Under the pieces are notes generated by a model, which was given only the letters and a program-made list of their open reading frames with translations, did not search any database and was not told the DNA's origin. From Limonium bicolor (Eukaryota > Streptophyta > Magnoliopsida > Caryophyllales > Plumbaginaceae), in contig CM041780.1 of NCBI GenBank assembly GCA_023374045.1, positions 34,032,337-34,096,336 on the forward strand: 64,000 bases of DNA. Direction: 5' to 3'. Positions 48,646 through 61,500 of this stretch are shown here, piece after piece. The number at the start of each line of letters is the position of its first letter. Positions within the stretch are counted from its first letter, which is position 1. A program made the translations under genes and the position numbers.

Positions 48646-48663
48646 TGGCGACTCTGCTGGGGA
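48646..48663 (+). other. PBS of the Tat-like element
   Basis: TGGCGACTCTGCTGGGGA, 3 nt after the LTR, is the recurrent primer site string of Tat/Ogre elements. I cannot verify the tRNA identity here. Confidence 0.75.
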
Positions 48664-49864
48664 CAACATCTTAATTTTAACTTGTTTAATTTTAAGAAAG
48701 AGGGCTTAACTCGAAAATTGTTTATTTATGGCTTTAATACTTTGTTTATTTACTTCTATGCGCACTTTAATTTCTGCACCTTTGCATCATGAGAGAGCGA
48801 GGGTCCACACAAACCAGTTTCACCCCGGGACCCATCTAGGGTCCCCTGTCAGGGACTCACACCTTTTAGGTGATGTGAATAACCGGGGGGAAAAGAGGAG
48901 GATGTCGTCTAACCACATCCCCTTAATACCTGGGCCTTAGCCCCAAGCGTTTTCCTGGCAGTGTCCTTACCTAGCCCATTGTTTGGTCAGTCAAAGACCC
49001 GACCATAGACGCACACCTTTAGGTGATGTGAAAAAAGTGGGGAAACCCAAAGAGAATAGCGTGCAAGTCCTATTCCTTTGTGGCGACCTGGGCCTAAGCC
49101 CCAAGCACCTCTCCGGATCGATCCATACCCAAATTGATTTAACCGTCAAGTGAGGACATGTTGAATTTGTGTGGGCCTTGTTTGCTTGTATGATCGGCCC
49201 ATTACCTAGCCTAGAGATTGATAGGAACTTCTCCTACATTAACCTAGCCCAACCGAATTGGCGGCTCTACTTGTTTGCGGCCCAGAGGCCCTGTTTGGTT
49301 TAACATGTGAGTCGTTCGGGCTTCGGCCCAAAAGCTTAGACTTAGGTGATTTCTCTTCTGGCCCAATTTGAATTATCCAATTAGTTCTAGGCCCAAAAAA
49401 AAGGAAATCCACCTGGACTTGAAATAACCCACAAGTTCTGAAAAATAAAATCTTTTTCTGCTTAGCAACCATCTTCTCTGGCCCAAGGAAAGTTAGGCCC
49501 ATTTGTGGTTTAGGGACCATTCCAGCCCATGTGCTTTACTCCAGGCCCAAACACATTCCGGCCCAAGGGCTCATTCTAGACTAGGTAAACTTCTTATTTG
49601 GGCCCTAGCCCCAAACCCTAGATCTAGGTTCACCTCTCAGGCCCAATCAAAGCCATCTGTCTAGATTTCAGCCCAAGTTCCAGTTCATAAGATACTCCAG
49701 CCCAAACACCTCATTCTCTGGGTATCCTGGCCCACTTGCTTTCAGCCTAAGTCTGTTTCGATCTATCTTGTGAAGCATCATATTTCAGCCCACTTCCTTT
49801 TGTTAGCTAATAATGGACACCTTGGACACAGGTAGACTCAAGTCCTAAGTACGGTCCAATCGAC
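48664..49864 (+). other. Leader of the Tat-like element
   Basis: No ORF of note. Two related blocks with caccttttaggtgatgtgaa (48850-48871) and acacctttaggtgatgtgaa (about 49013-49032) form an imperfect direct repeat. A stretch rich in ggccca strings follows (49200-49760). Confidence 0.6.
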
Positions 49865-50293
49865 ATGGAAGCCCAGCTCGCAATTTTGGAACAAAGGCAC
49901 ATGGCCACCATTGAAGCCATGGAGCAGAGGCATAGTGCTGCCATGGACGCCGTGGAACCTAACTACGTTGCTGTTATCGAAGAGTTGAAAGCAAAGGCTC
50001 TTTCCCTCGAGTCCGAACGTCAAGCTCGGGATGATTTAGTGGACAGGCTTCTCAACACCCTTTATGAATGCATTGAAGTTGGCTCCATTAGGGTCCGAGG
50101 ATCGGAGGGGAATGTCAAAGAAATTGCTACAGAACTCAGGAAAGTGATCAGACAACCAAGAGCAGCAACTTGCATCCAAAGCTGCACCCGTAAGAGAACC
50201 AGGCAACATGAGGAAGACAGTGATCGACAGTCAAGAGGACCTGGTTGGAGCGTTGGGACAGTAGAACCATCCCGACGGAGTTCTCGACAGTGA
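49865..50293 (+). CDS. Short coiled-coil ORF of the Tat-like element, function unknown
   Basis: A 142-residue frame from ATG at 49865. Residues 1-50 have near-heptad spacing of hydrophobic residues, with the repeated EQRHMATIEAMEQRH / EQRHSAAMDAVE, and predict a coiled coil; the C-terminal 50 residues are basic and Arg/Ser-rich. It is in the position of gag in Tat elements, but there is no capsid or zinc-knuckle motif. It could be the 5' remnant of gag, with the rest lost, or an unrelated small protein. It is the only convincing frame in this element. Confidence 0.4.
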   Translation: MEAQLAILEQRHMATIEAMEQRHSAAMDAVEPNYVAVIEELKAKALSLESERQARDDLVDRLLNTLYECIEVGSIRVRGSEGNVKEIATELRKVIRQPRAATCIQSCTRKRTRQHEEDSDRQSRGPGWSVGTVEPSRRSSRQ

Positions 50294-52040
50294 GAGTTTA
50301 CAGACATCGGCCGAACACCAAGACAATCACTTGAAGAGCTTCGAGGAAGATATCCGATGCAACCGCTCGCCCTGAGGCCAGGAACTACTCATTTGGGGAA
50401 GGATCTTAATCAATTTGTCACTTTCATCAGCTGCCCGGTCACGACACTGACCACTGCAGAGCCCTACAACACAGAATCCAGGATCTGATTGGCCAAGGGT
50501 TCCAATTCTAAGAACATGGTGGAGAGCGCAGAGCACGCGTGCCCAAGCATCATCAGAAATGTTGTTTTTTTTAGTGTTTTTCTCATTAAATGCATTTCTC
50601 TTCTTGATGTTGTCTTTCAACTTTTGTAGTAGTTAGTTCCCTTGATCATTTTCGGTAGCTTTCTTGAGCTTGTAATTTCCAACATTATTCTTTTTGTTGA
50701 ATAAAACATAGTTCTATTTTCTTAATTTTTGTACAAAGCATTATTCATTAATTCAAAAAACTGAAAAAGAGCACTCACGTCTTTCAAGGATCACGAAGTA
50801 ATCATTTTCTGACTGTGCAATGGGGTACAAGGACTTGCATTTTGTTTCTGAAAATTTGAACATGCCTAACCAAACACCACAACTCACAACCCACAAAGAA
50901 GTTTAAGGTCCACATTTATCGAATTGTTGTCACAAACCCCAAAATCAATACTAGGGGCAATCTAAGTTTAAGTTCGTCGTCTTTTATCTTTTGTTTAAAT
51001 GTGCGAACGAGTTTCCAAGTGAAAATCTCACGAGAGTGTCTTGAGTGGAAAAACCATGAGTGAACGAGCGTGTCATTTTTACACGACTCCGGTGAGACCA
51101 CGTTCAAAGGTGAGGTAAACGGCATAACTCCGACCGAAGGAGATAATTTGTAAATTTACTCTTAGATCTGCGAAAAGTAACAAAGAACAGATACACAACT
51201 ATCAAGGATGACGAAGCACCTAGGCACAGCATCACATAGCCAAAAGCTTGTAAACCCTATCATTAAACCCTAGGCACCCCCGTTGAGCCTTTCGTATATC
51301 CCTTTTTCAATATTATGAGCTCCACAAAATAATCCAGCCAATGATGAATGTCCGACCCGGTGACCAAAGGAAGCGAGGAGCCCGACTCTCATATAACATT
51401 CTCATCAGTCCAAAGAAGCAATGCTACTATCAGCATGACGAAGCGATCCGCAAATGGTCCCAGAGTGACACATGATCAAAAGAGCTCACATCAAAATAGC
51501 TCTCGAAGCCCAAAGCCGGAAAACACAAGAACCCCGAAGGCAAAGTCAAGAAAGGATAAAACAAAAGGTAATCCCGAAGTGCCTCGAAGAAATTCAAATG
51601 ATAAAGAAAGAGAAATGGTGTGAAGGACAAAAGTCCAAGTCCAGAAGCTCGAAAACAACATCAACACAAAGCAGCTAGACGACTTCAAGACAAGGAAGAT
51701 GAATCCGAGAGAAGACGCAAGTTGCAGCTTTGGTCACCCACTTAAGCTCCACATACCTCAAATATCCCTCCATGGTCCCGTTGTCCTTCATCACACCCCA
51801 TGGCCACGTTATAAGCTTTAAAGACTTCCGACTTGATAGTTGTGTGTCCAATCACGTGAAAGTAACAGATCAAATGTGTAAATCCGTCAAATATCGAATT
51901 CAATGGTCTAGAATTTGTGACCGTAGGTAAGGAACGAGTGCAAGCATCAAAACACGCCGAGTGCAGGTTAGGAAGCACCACATAAAAACATAAGCCTTGA
52001 CCCTGTAAGGACGAGACTCGTTCGCACGTTTAATAAAAGA
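50294..52040 (+). other. Non-coding remainder of the Tat-like internal region
   Basis: No PR, RT, RNase H or integrase motif is visible on either strand. A polar Lys/Ser-rich frame at 51348-51623 has no recognisable domain and is not called. The element is therefore non-autonomous. Confidence 0.6.
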
Positions 52041-52143
52041 AAATACTGGGGGCAATCGATCGTTCCGATCGATTGCCACGAACTCTAGCTCAGATTGTCT
52101 TAAGGGATAAGTACTGGGGGCAATTGTTGGTTCCAACAATTGC
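52041..52143 (+). repeat. Two ACTGGGGG-plus-hairpin modules
   Basis: Module 1: tactggg then a perfect 12-bp stem (52051-52062 with 52066-52077, loop TTC). Module 2, 68 bp later: gtactggggg then a 10-bp stem (52120-52129 with 52134-52143, loop GTTC). ACTGGGGGCAAT is the PPT style of Tat elements, but no LTR start follows either copy. Stem sequences differ between modules while pairing is kept. Confidence 0.75.
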
Positions 52144-52429
52144 TATGACAACACCAATTCGAACCCAGAGCTCAAACATCACCACCACCATTCCGCCTCA
52201 AGCCTGTCATTGGCCTTACCTCCACAAAAACATCAGGCCCGTCATAACCCAGACCACCATCCAAAATCATAGCCTGATCCCAAGTCTATCGCAAATCTTG
52301 AACACCGGAAAAGCCTTTAACACCATAACAAACACCACACACTTCCACCAGCGGCATGTTCATTTTCTTAAGAAACAAATTGTAGATATGAAATTTTTAG
52401 TCAGGAAATGATCATTTCACTTTCCTTTT

Positions 52430-52804
52430 TCAGTAGAGTTTTCTCAAGCACTACCATGTTTGGCACATTTTTCAACAGTTCCTTGTTTTGGCAAGCTTCC
52501 AACAAACACTTTAGTTGCATTTTACAACTTTTGCATAACACCTCAACATCGCCAAGTTTGGCACCTTTTCCAACAGTTTCCTGTTTTGAACGAGTGTCCT
52601 TCATATATTTTGATTGCATACATCTTATCATCATTGCCATGTTTGGCACTCCAGTAATCAGTTTTCATCATTTGCACGAGACCATTATCTTTCCGATTCA
52701 TTCTTAGTTCGAGACCCATCATTTTCAAGACTTTAGTACGAGACCCGACATCTTCATTCAGCGCGAGACCCAGAATCTTTGCCGGGATGGTCCTGATTGC
52801 ACTT
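52430..52804 (+). repeat. Diverged short tandem repeats, 3' region of the Tat-like element
   Basis: Two repeat families in series: three blocks with caagtttggcac / catgtttggcac and tttccaacagttcc (52450-52655), then four blocks with cgagaccc (about 52676, 52710, 52739 and 52765). Hypervariable tandem repeats in the 3' region are known for Tat-lineage elements. The duplication junction cuts the last block. Confidence 0.6.
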
Positions 52805-53804
52805 TCTGCACACATAGGCGCGGCCATCGAGAAGGTTTTGGTGACACCGGAGCCGGAACCCTTAGGTGGGTATGTTCTCAGTGGCTTTGCTGCCACCGGT
52901 GCAGATGAACCGAGTTGAAGAAGTTCAACCGGTTTGCCCTGCTCAGCATGGGCACTGCTTTCACTCGGGAATTTCTTTCGGGATTGCTGAAAGAAATTTC
53001 CCTTCTTCTTTTTCCAGCTTTTACCCTGGTTCTGCTCCACGCCATTGGTGTTCTTGTTGTTGGCCTTGCGCTTCAGCGCGGTTTCTTCATCCCTTAGTTG
53101 GCAAGTGACTTCAACACGAGAAGTCGCGTGATAACACTCCTGAAGAGAGGTAAATCGAGTGTAGCCCATACCGTACCGAAGGCGATGGCTCAGACCGCCA
53201 TAGAAGCGATCGACCAACACCTGGCCGGTGTATCCTAGATCAGGGAGAAGACGAGAATGGAAGTGAAGGTGCGGTAGTACTCATCCACAGACATCTTGTC
53301 TGTCATCTTCAAGGCGTCGAGCTCTAGCCTTTTCTTTGTCTTTACGTGCTCTGGATAGTTCTTGGATCGAAGGAGTGATGCAAAAGACTCCCAATCGAAT
53401 GTGGGGTCATTGACGTGCTCGTGCTTGACTAGCTTCCACCAATCCATGGCTGCATCTTTCAGGTAGTAAGCAGCAACTCTGACTCGAACTCCAGCGGGAG
53501 CTTCGAGGGTTTCGAACGCCATCTCCATCTCGGAGATGTAGGCTTCTAGCTTAGCCGGATCACTCTCGCCCCTAAAGCAAGGAGGGCGGAGTTCCGCTAC
53601 AGCTTTTACCCAGTTCGCTTCTCTGGGTGGCGGGGGAGGGATTGGTCCCGCTTGGTTCTGTTGGTTTTGCTGGTTTTGTTGCATTGCTTGGATTACTTGG
53701 GGTAGCATCTGCGCTACCGTGGCGGCGACGATCTCAGCTATCGTCTGTGCGCCGGGTCCGTCATTGCCACCTCCTCTAGGGCGACCTGGACCCCTTCCTG
53801 ACAT
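52805..53804 (-). pseudogene. Truncated, frameshifted second copy of gag
   Basis: It starts with the same ATG and N-terminus as the first gag (53804). A one-base deletion near 53253 shifts the frame at TSIL, splitting it into 53804-53235 and 53220-52543. The 3' part is lost at the duplication junction; beyond it the frame reads Tat-like sequence. The AlkB gene is not present in this copy. Confidence 0.85.
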
Positions 53805-54031
53805 TTGAACATTTAGCAGTTACATTAGCCTCCGCAAGATATGACTCAAAGGCCTTGGAATTTAAGCAAGGTATCGTTCCTAAGAACGTCAAGGGTATCC
53901 GTTGTTAACAACGGTAGTTCCTAGTTAGGTTTCTAAGTATCCGTCTTAAGACGGTTGAAATCCAAACTCGGTAATCCCTATGCTCGGTAACTATGGACAT
54001 CAGAGCGTAGCTACGCTCTGATACCACTTTT

Positions 54032-57000
54032 TGTAACACCCCAACCGCTAATCCTATGCTTACCGTCCAATCATCCCATAATCCAGAGTTACTCGCAGCG
54101 GAAATACTACTTACTACGGCGGGTGATACAACACCGCTAACCGCCCATACGGCTAGCTAGGCTTACCTTACTTACAGTCACGGTCTGATGAACATAATAT
54201 ACCGAGCTACTATGTTACTTAACAAAATTCCACGTACCGAATACTTACATCAATGGATCACCGAGTATTTAAGTGTATTCAATTACATCCCAATCCAAAC
54301 TTCCCAAATGAATGAGTTTCTACAAGCTACTCATCTATACCCCAATCCAATACTTCCACTATCCAAAAAGGTGTACCCCATGGTACACCGGCTATTCAAA
54401 AACTACAGCCATGCACTACTCAGTACACCAATCATAATTCATTGTTTACAATCCAAAAATAATATAAAGAAATAAAACTAAGTCTTCACATCTTCATCCT
54501 TCATGAGTACCTGCGTGTAGTAAAAATGGTGCCCCAAGGGGCTCAGCAAACGCTGCGTATAAACTCCGCATATACCGCGTGCTAGCTAGGGCACGCCGAC
54601 TATTTGACGTCCACTAAACATGCGATTCATTAATTTCATACATACATGCTTTACATTCATCATACAATCATGCTCAATACATTACACATTCCAAGGCAAC
54701 AATACATTAGCACGCATCTTACTTACCTTCACAAGGTTAGCCAAATTATGCATCCGGGTTAATCGGAATGCTTTTACTCTTTTACTCATTACTTACCTTT
54801 TCTTACTTACACTTACTTTCATTTACTTTACTTACTCATTCTTACTTACTTACTCTTACTCAAGTTAAGTCGTCGGGACCTCCGGCCCTGGGGACTACGC
54901 CGTCCCACCTCCGGGATGCTACCCACTTAAGGGATTTGGGCCGCGGACCAGTTTAAGAGTCAGGAATTGGAGCCAACCTCTCGTGACTCCGCATCCTCAC
55001 GCGTGGCCGAAACTATATCGGACTTCTACTCATTCCAATTTAATTACCAATTTAAGTTAGAATGGTTAGCTTGTTAGGAATAAGTTAGAACTCCATTCAC
55101 ACAAATAATCGGTCACGATGCAATACAACACACATACACACATTCATTATCATCCATACATTTCATGAATTATACAAACTGATATTTAAAGAACATATAC
55201 CACAATATACAACACTACATATTCACAAGTAAACATGATAACTCCGATTCGTGCATTTATCTTATTTGGTGATCAATTAGCACACAACACACAAATCAGA
55301 GTAACCAAGATAGCATACGGGGCATGAGGAATCCATACCGTTCACCGTTGTACGTGTTTCCAAACGTTCCTCCGGTGTCACAATTCAAATCCTAGGATAT
55401 ACATACAATTGAATGATTAATCTAACTATTATTAACTTAATTCGATTACACTTACGTTTCCTAACTCATACTCTCTAAGTCTTTACATCCCTTACACTTG
55501 TACTTAATTTACTTACTTTTCATTACTCATCCATGGTTTACTTACATATATACATACATATGTATAGGTGGGTATACACATATACATATATATATACACT
55601 AGTCATAAGCTTACAGTTTTTTTTTTGTTTGACCCGACCGACCCACCCTTGGTCGGACCCATGGGTCGGTCGGGTGCAGAGACTTCGATTACAGAAAATT
55701 CCAGTCCCACCGACCCAGCCAGGGTCAGTCTATTGGGTCGGTCCATTACAGAAGAAATCCAACTAATAATTTCTACTCGACCGACCCAAGCAGGGTCGGT
55801 CCCCTGGGTCGGTCGGCTGCAGAAACATTTCCGACCAAAAATTCCCATTCGGCCGACCCAGTCAGGGTCGGTCCTCTGGGTCGGTTGGATGCAGAAGTTT
55901 TCGAGATTACAGATTTTCGGGTCGACCGACCCTGCTAGGATTGGTCCTAGGGTCGGTCCAGCCCAGTACCCATTTTAATTACTTATTTTGAACTCCAAAT
56001 CCTTCTCAATTCACATCCAATCTTTTCCTAATCATTTTCCCAAGTTTCCTACATGCTTAGGCACCCTAAAACACTCCTTAACTCATCTACTAACTCATTA
56101 CTCTTTTCTATATCCCAACTCACCACTTGTTTTCTAAATTTCATTTCAGCCCACACATTATTTCCTCACTTAGTTGCATTATGCTACAGATTTTGACACT
56201 TACTCTCCCCTTCTCTAACTACCTCTTCTAATGCAATTTCTAACACCTCTAATGCATTACAACTACATTAACTATCTCTCCAAATATACCCTCTAACTAT
56301 CTAAATCAAAATCTGTTACAACATGTTTTTCCACCTAGTCTTTAATTCACTAAGTGTTCTAATCATACATAAATTTTGCCATAGTCTCCCCTATTTTTAT
56401 ACTCTCACCACATTGTTTATCCACACATTGTTGACCAATTCACCCACCTATTTATAAACAACAACCATATACAAGCTCCCATACACAAATACCACTACTA
56501 AACAAATTAAATTCCTACACTTGCACATTAATTCCCAATCTAGTTTTGCAACAGTTTTTAAATTGTTTCCAAGGGTTCAAAACACTTACATTCTCTTATA
56601 TTACTCTACTACTCAATACCATTTTCATTACTAAATTCAAACTTCTACAAATCTGTTACAACACATATATACAAGGCTACACAAAAGAGCATTCTTACCT
56701 TGTTTCTCCTCTAGATTTTCTTTCTCCTTCTTTCCTCTTCCTTCCTCTCTTTCTCCACCGGTTTAGCAAACACAAATTCTCTACTCTACAACCCAATACA
56801 TACCCATTTCAATACACTAAAAACTAACCCTAACTATTATTAAGCTTTAAGTAGGTTTTAGGGTTTAGAATTCTCATTACCTTGTAAGGGTGTAAATGAA
56901 GCTTGGAGTGGCTCAAGAACAAGATTTCCAACTCCTTCAACAAGCCAAAATCGGCTAGGCACAAGAGGAGCAAGCAAGGGTTTAGTTTGCAAATTCGTTT

Positions 57001-57856
57001 TGCCCACAAGGGTTAGAAAAAGATGGAGTTTTGAGAATATTTTTACCTTAAAAGAACAAAGAGAAGGAGGGCCTTCTAATGGTGGTCTTGAAGCTCCAAA
57101 TGGGACATACCCATAAAAACGAAAGTTGTTGTTTTTGAATTTTGGAAAGGTAGAAGCGTAGCTCTTGATGAGGGGATTCCAATGGTGTAGTTTTTATAAT
57201 TTTTGGAGCAAGTTTGATGGAGTTTCAAGAGGAGAGAAGTAGAAGTTTGTGGGGGTTTTCTTATTTCTCCATTGATGTCGCATGGAGGAAGGAGAAATAG
57301 AGAGTGAGGGAGATGGGTGTGTACGTGAGTGTTGTGAGGAGAATGAGGGAATTGGAGAGAGAGTGTGAGAGTGGGGTAAAGTAGAGTAGTTTACTTTATT
57401 GTTTTTAATTGTTTTTGTCTTTTGTGAGTAAAAAGAATTGGTAGAGTGTGTGAGAGAGGGGGCCATCGGCTGGCACTAGTACACACACAACTTCACTTTC
57501 TATTTTCAAAGTGGACACATAAGTTTGTGTTATTTATGTTTCTACCCCACAACTTCCCGTTTTTGACAGTTTTCACTAATTTCTCGTTTTCTTGATTTAA
57601 TTGGTCCTAAAGCTTCACTAATGTTTATTAATGATTATTTAGTTGACCAAAACTGTTACGAGTCTATTTGACCCGCTTAAAGACACGTTTTCCCGGTTAC
57701 CTCGAAAAACGTGCTTTAAGGTTCTGTAGTGTTTTTAAACCGTTTTAAAGATCCGTTTTCTTCGGGATTTATTCCCTCTTGATTTTTATACTTAATTAAG
57801 CTTCTAAATTATTCATTAGCCTAATTAATCACTATTTTTAATTACGGGGTATTTCA
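54032..57856 (-). repeat. Second copy of the AlkB-element 5' LTR
   Basis: 3,825 bp, same borders as 37787-41638. It is preceded at 53999-54022 by the same 24-nt PBS palindrome and followed by gcagg plus the outer LTR end, exactly as in the first unit. It was therefore copied as part of the duplicated segment and is not a separate insertion. Confidence 0.88.
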
Positions 57857-58592
57857 GCAGGGGCTGATTCCATACCACAAACAACCATTTTTGCAGGTAT
57901 GCAGCTTCCGGTGTCGGCAAAGAGAGGGACGCGCTGGGTAGTTTAATTACAATTGTTTAAAATATGCACTGTTGCGTTTTGATATGACTTAGAAACGTGT
58001 ATAGGATTGGGATACTTAGAATGATCACTGTGAATGTATTTTATATTGGTTTGGGTAGGATAGATCTATCTCTTGTTGTCACTGTGGGAAATTGTTTCGT
58101 ATTTAAGAATTTATCAGGAGGCACGTTATTACTTGTATGGGCGAGTAAGAACGGTGACACCAGTAGTCCAATTGTTGAGATTACCGCTGCGATTATATTG
58201 TTAAGTAAGATAATTAGGAGCTGATTGAGTAGGGGTGTTACAACCAGACCATCCTGGATTCCTCACCCCAAGTTTCAGTTAGTAGAAGTCTCGAAGACGT
58301 TGTTTCTTGGTTAAACCTCTTTTGGTTATTAACAACTAATATTAGGGAGTGTTCCTTGTTCTTGTACACATGTTTACTAACATAGTTAGTAATTCCTCAA
58401 AGGTAAGTTGTGTTAGTTTCATACGACTCACAACAAATACAATAAACCGGTTGCATTCTTTATCTTGTTTAGTCGGAACATATAAACAGATAGCACACAA
58501 GCCGAGGGATACCTCGTTAGCAAGCAAGCTACAAGAAAACCATACCGTTCACCGTTGGTCGTCGGTTGTCTATTCTCCTCCGGAGTCCAAAT
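57857..58592 (+). repeat. Second copy of outer-LTR end plus antisense LTR remnant
   Basis: 57857-58242 repeats 41639-42024, including the terminal GGGGTGTTACA. The ACCAG duplication and the antisense remnant with the minus-strand 13-mer follow (to 58592). No gene is seen. Confidence 0.82.
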
Positions 58593-61500
58593 TGAAATAC
58601 CCCAAACTAATAAATAAGATAAATATCTAATCACATTGATTAAGGCCTAAACATGCCTTAAAATGTGCACTAAAATACCTTAAAGCACGTTTTTTGTGTA
58701 TGAGCTCTAAGATAATGACTTTTTGTCACTGTAAAGACTATATTAAGTTCTTTATAACATTAATGTGACATGATAGACTATATTATAAAGTCTAAATCAA
58801 AGTTTGAAAATAAAATCAAAATGGGCAATTTAGTATGAATAGTACCTAAAAATAACATTTTAATTACTAAGTATTAACCATGGTCAATTGTCACCCATTG
58901 ACTTGACTACCCCTTGCCGACCTCATATGGCTGTTATGCCAACTCATTAAGCTACCTATAAACAATTAACTCGCTAATTAGATGAGTCATCTAAATACTA
59001 TTTGAAAAGTAACATTAAACTAACTAATAAGCTAAACTCACTTATTTCTCTCATTTGTCTTGCTTCCCAGCCGACACCAGCCTTCTCCATTCTCTCATTT
59101 GCTTCTCCATTTATGTAAGAACACACCAAGTTCAAAGAAGAACAACAATCACCATTGGTAAGCTTATTAAGCTATTAAATGTTCATTTTCTTCACAATTC
59201 TTACCTCTTTCAATGGAGAAAAGCATCAACCATTTCCATCAATTTTCTTAGGTTGTTTTGGAGTTTAAATGGAGGGTATATCTCGGCATTAACAAGGGAA
59301 GAAGGTGGAGAAAGCCAATCTTGTTCTTAAGGTAAAAATGTGCTTTAAGCACTTATCCTTGATTTCCTTTCAAATTCGGTTGTAAAGCTTGGTTTTATAA
59401 GCTTATAATCTTCATCTTAACATACTTATTCAGTTGGTATATCAAGAGCTTCAAGGTATAGCCAAATCCAAGCCAAAAACACCATTTTTGGCATTTTAAA
59501 CAAGGTAAAAATTAGCTATCTTCTAATCTGAGTTATACCAGTTTAAAGCTTGGTTTTAGTAGCTCTTTTGATACTCTTTAGCTACTGTAAAAACAGGCCG
59601 TGGAACACTTGATCTTGCCTTGGTATTCTAAGGTAAATTTACCTTGAAAATTGACATTAAACACTTCTTATGGTTAGATCTTGTTTGGAGACTAATCATG
59701 CCTTAATTGCTGTTTGAAAACATGTTAATAATGCTGTGGAAATTTTATCCTAAGTTGGGCGTGGCCAAACAAGGCCTTAACTAGGCAAAAACAAGGTATA
59801 AATCACTTAAACCTTCACTTGGTATATCAATGTGTGCTTATACATATTTGTATAATATGTGCCGTGAGTGAACAAGGTATTTAAGGTCTTATTTTGACCT
59901 TAGGTGATTAAGGAATGGTTTAATAAATTTTATAACTAATTAATTAGCATAATTGTCAAATTTAAGACATTATGTGGAAAATTGGTAAATAAAGAAAATA
60001 TATGTGTAAGGGCCAAGAGTTTAAGGCTTTTATGGGCATTTATGTGTAATTTATTTTATAAGCCAATGTTTGTAATAAGGCCATGTACTTTATGCCATTT
60101 TATTTATGCATTTATAAGCTTTTATTTAAGTTTAGGTGATATATAATTATTACCGCAAGGAATTGGGGTCCTAGGTGTAATTAAATTAAATTTGAGGGCT
60201 ATAAAAGGATATAGCCGAAAATTGGAGGTTTAAATGAGTTTATATAAAAGTTATAAGATTATATAAAGTTTTGGGGTTAAATGGTAATTATTGGGAAGTA
60301 TGGGTATAAACCGTAATTTGTGGAGATTAATGGTCAAGGAAATATTAAGGTGGTCAAACTTGACCATATGGTAGGTTTGACCAAATTAAATAAGTTAGAT
60401 AACTTATTTAAGGTTTTATAATACGATAAGTATTTTATTGTAACAATTGTATAACATATGTGGTGTATATGTTATTTCCGAAAATTAAGGGTGTAAAATG
60501 GTATTATAAACACCCATGGGCTATTAGGAATTTTTAGGAATTTATTGGGTTGATTTTGGAATTTAAAATAAACTATATATGTATAATATATAGTTATTAT
60601 GCCATTATGACACTTTGGAGAAATATATGTGGTGGAATTATAAATACCGATTATATATGGGTTAGTAAGGGTAATTATAACCCTTTGGTGAAATTTGGTG
60701 ATTTTTAGAATTATATAAGAGTATTTATTAAGATATATGTATAATATATAGTTTTAATGAAATATCAAACTATATGTTATAAAATGGGCCAAATGGCAAT
60801 TATAGAATAATATGGTGGGCCTGTTCGGAATTTACAAAAAAATATAACCATAGGTTATATCCTTTTTATAAGTTGGAAATGTTATATTAAATGGTATATA
60901 TAACATGGTATAAATAATGGGGTGATTTTGTAAATAAAGGAAACTATGGTTTATGGAAAAGAATAAGGTTTAATATATATGCCTATGCGACAATATATAA
61001 TAGTTTTGTATAAAAACTATAGGTTATAAGTTAAAGGAAATAAAGATATCATATCAAATGATATTAGTATATGGTATAACATTACATAATGTTATGTGGT
61101 CAAAATAGAATTTAAATAAATTCAAGGGCTGTACCGAAATATTAAAGGTTGGAAAATGAATTTTAGACTAAGGTCTATAATGTTATAAATGTTATAACAA
61201 TTATATGGTTTAGATGGAATTAATATAAGGAAGGATATTCACATTAAATGGTGTGACAAACTATAAATAAATAAGATTTATAAACTAAGGTATTTCTTGA
61301 ATAAACCTTAGGAGTTGTAAATGTACAACATAAAGTGTTACATAATATTAGGATAATAATCTTAATAAAAGTTGTATAATACAATACAACTAGTGGGAAT
61401 AATCATCTAATATAAGATGATAAAATGTAACAATAATATAAGAGTTTATTAAACTCACGAAATTTACCTACGTGGTAAATATATACATACACAAGAATAA

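Larger units (their letters stand above)
36559..52804 (+). repeat. First unit of a 16.2-kb tandem duplication
   Basis: From gag (36559) to the end of the Tat-like 3' subrepeats (52804). The next base starts a second, nearly identical copy in direct orientation (52805-64000, cut by the window). The junction shares only tctg with the first-copy start. The offset drifts from 16,246 to about 16,209 bp through small indels. Confidence 0.88.

Noticed and set aside
51348..51623. Lys/Ser-rich 91-residue frame in the Tat-like element
   Set aside because: Low-complexity polar composition without domain or context; may be chance.
52805..57856. A second, independently inserted AlkB retrotransposon
   Set aside because: The right flank (gcagg plus outer LTR end) is identical to the first copy and the left end breaks inside gag, so it is part of the tandem duplication.
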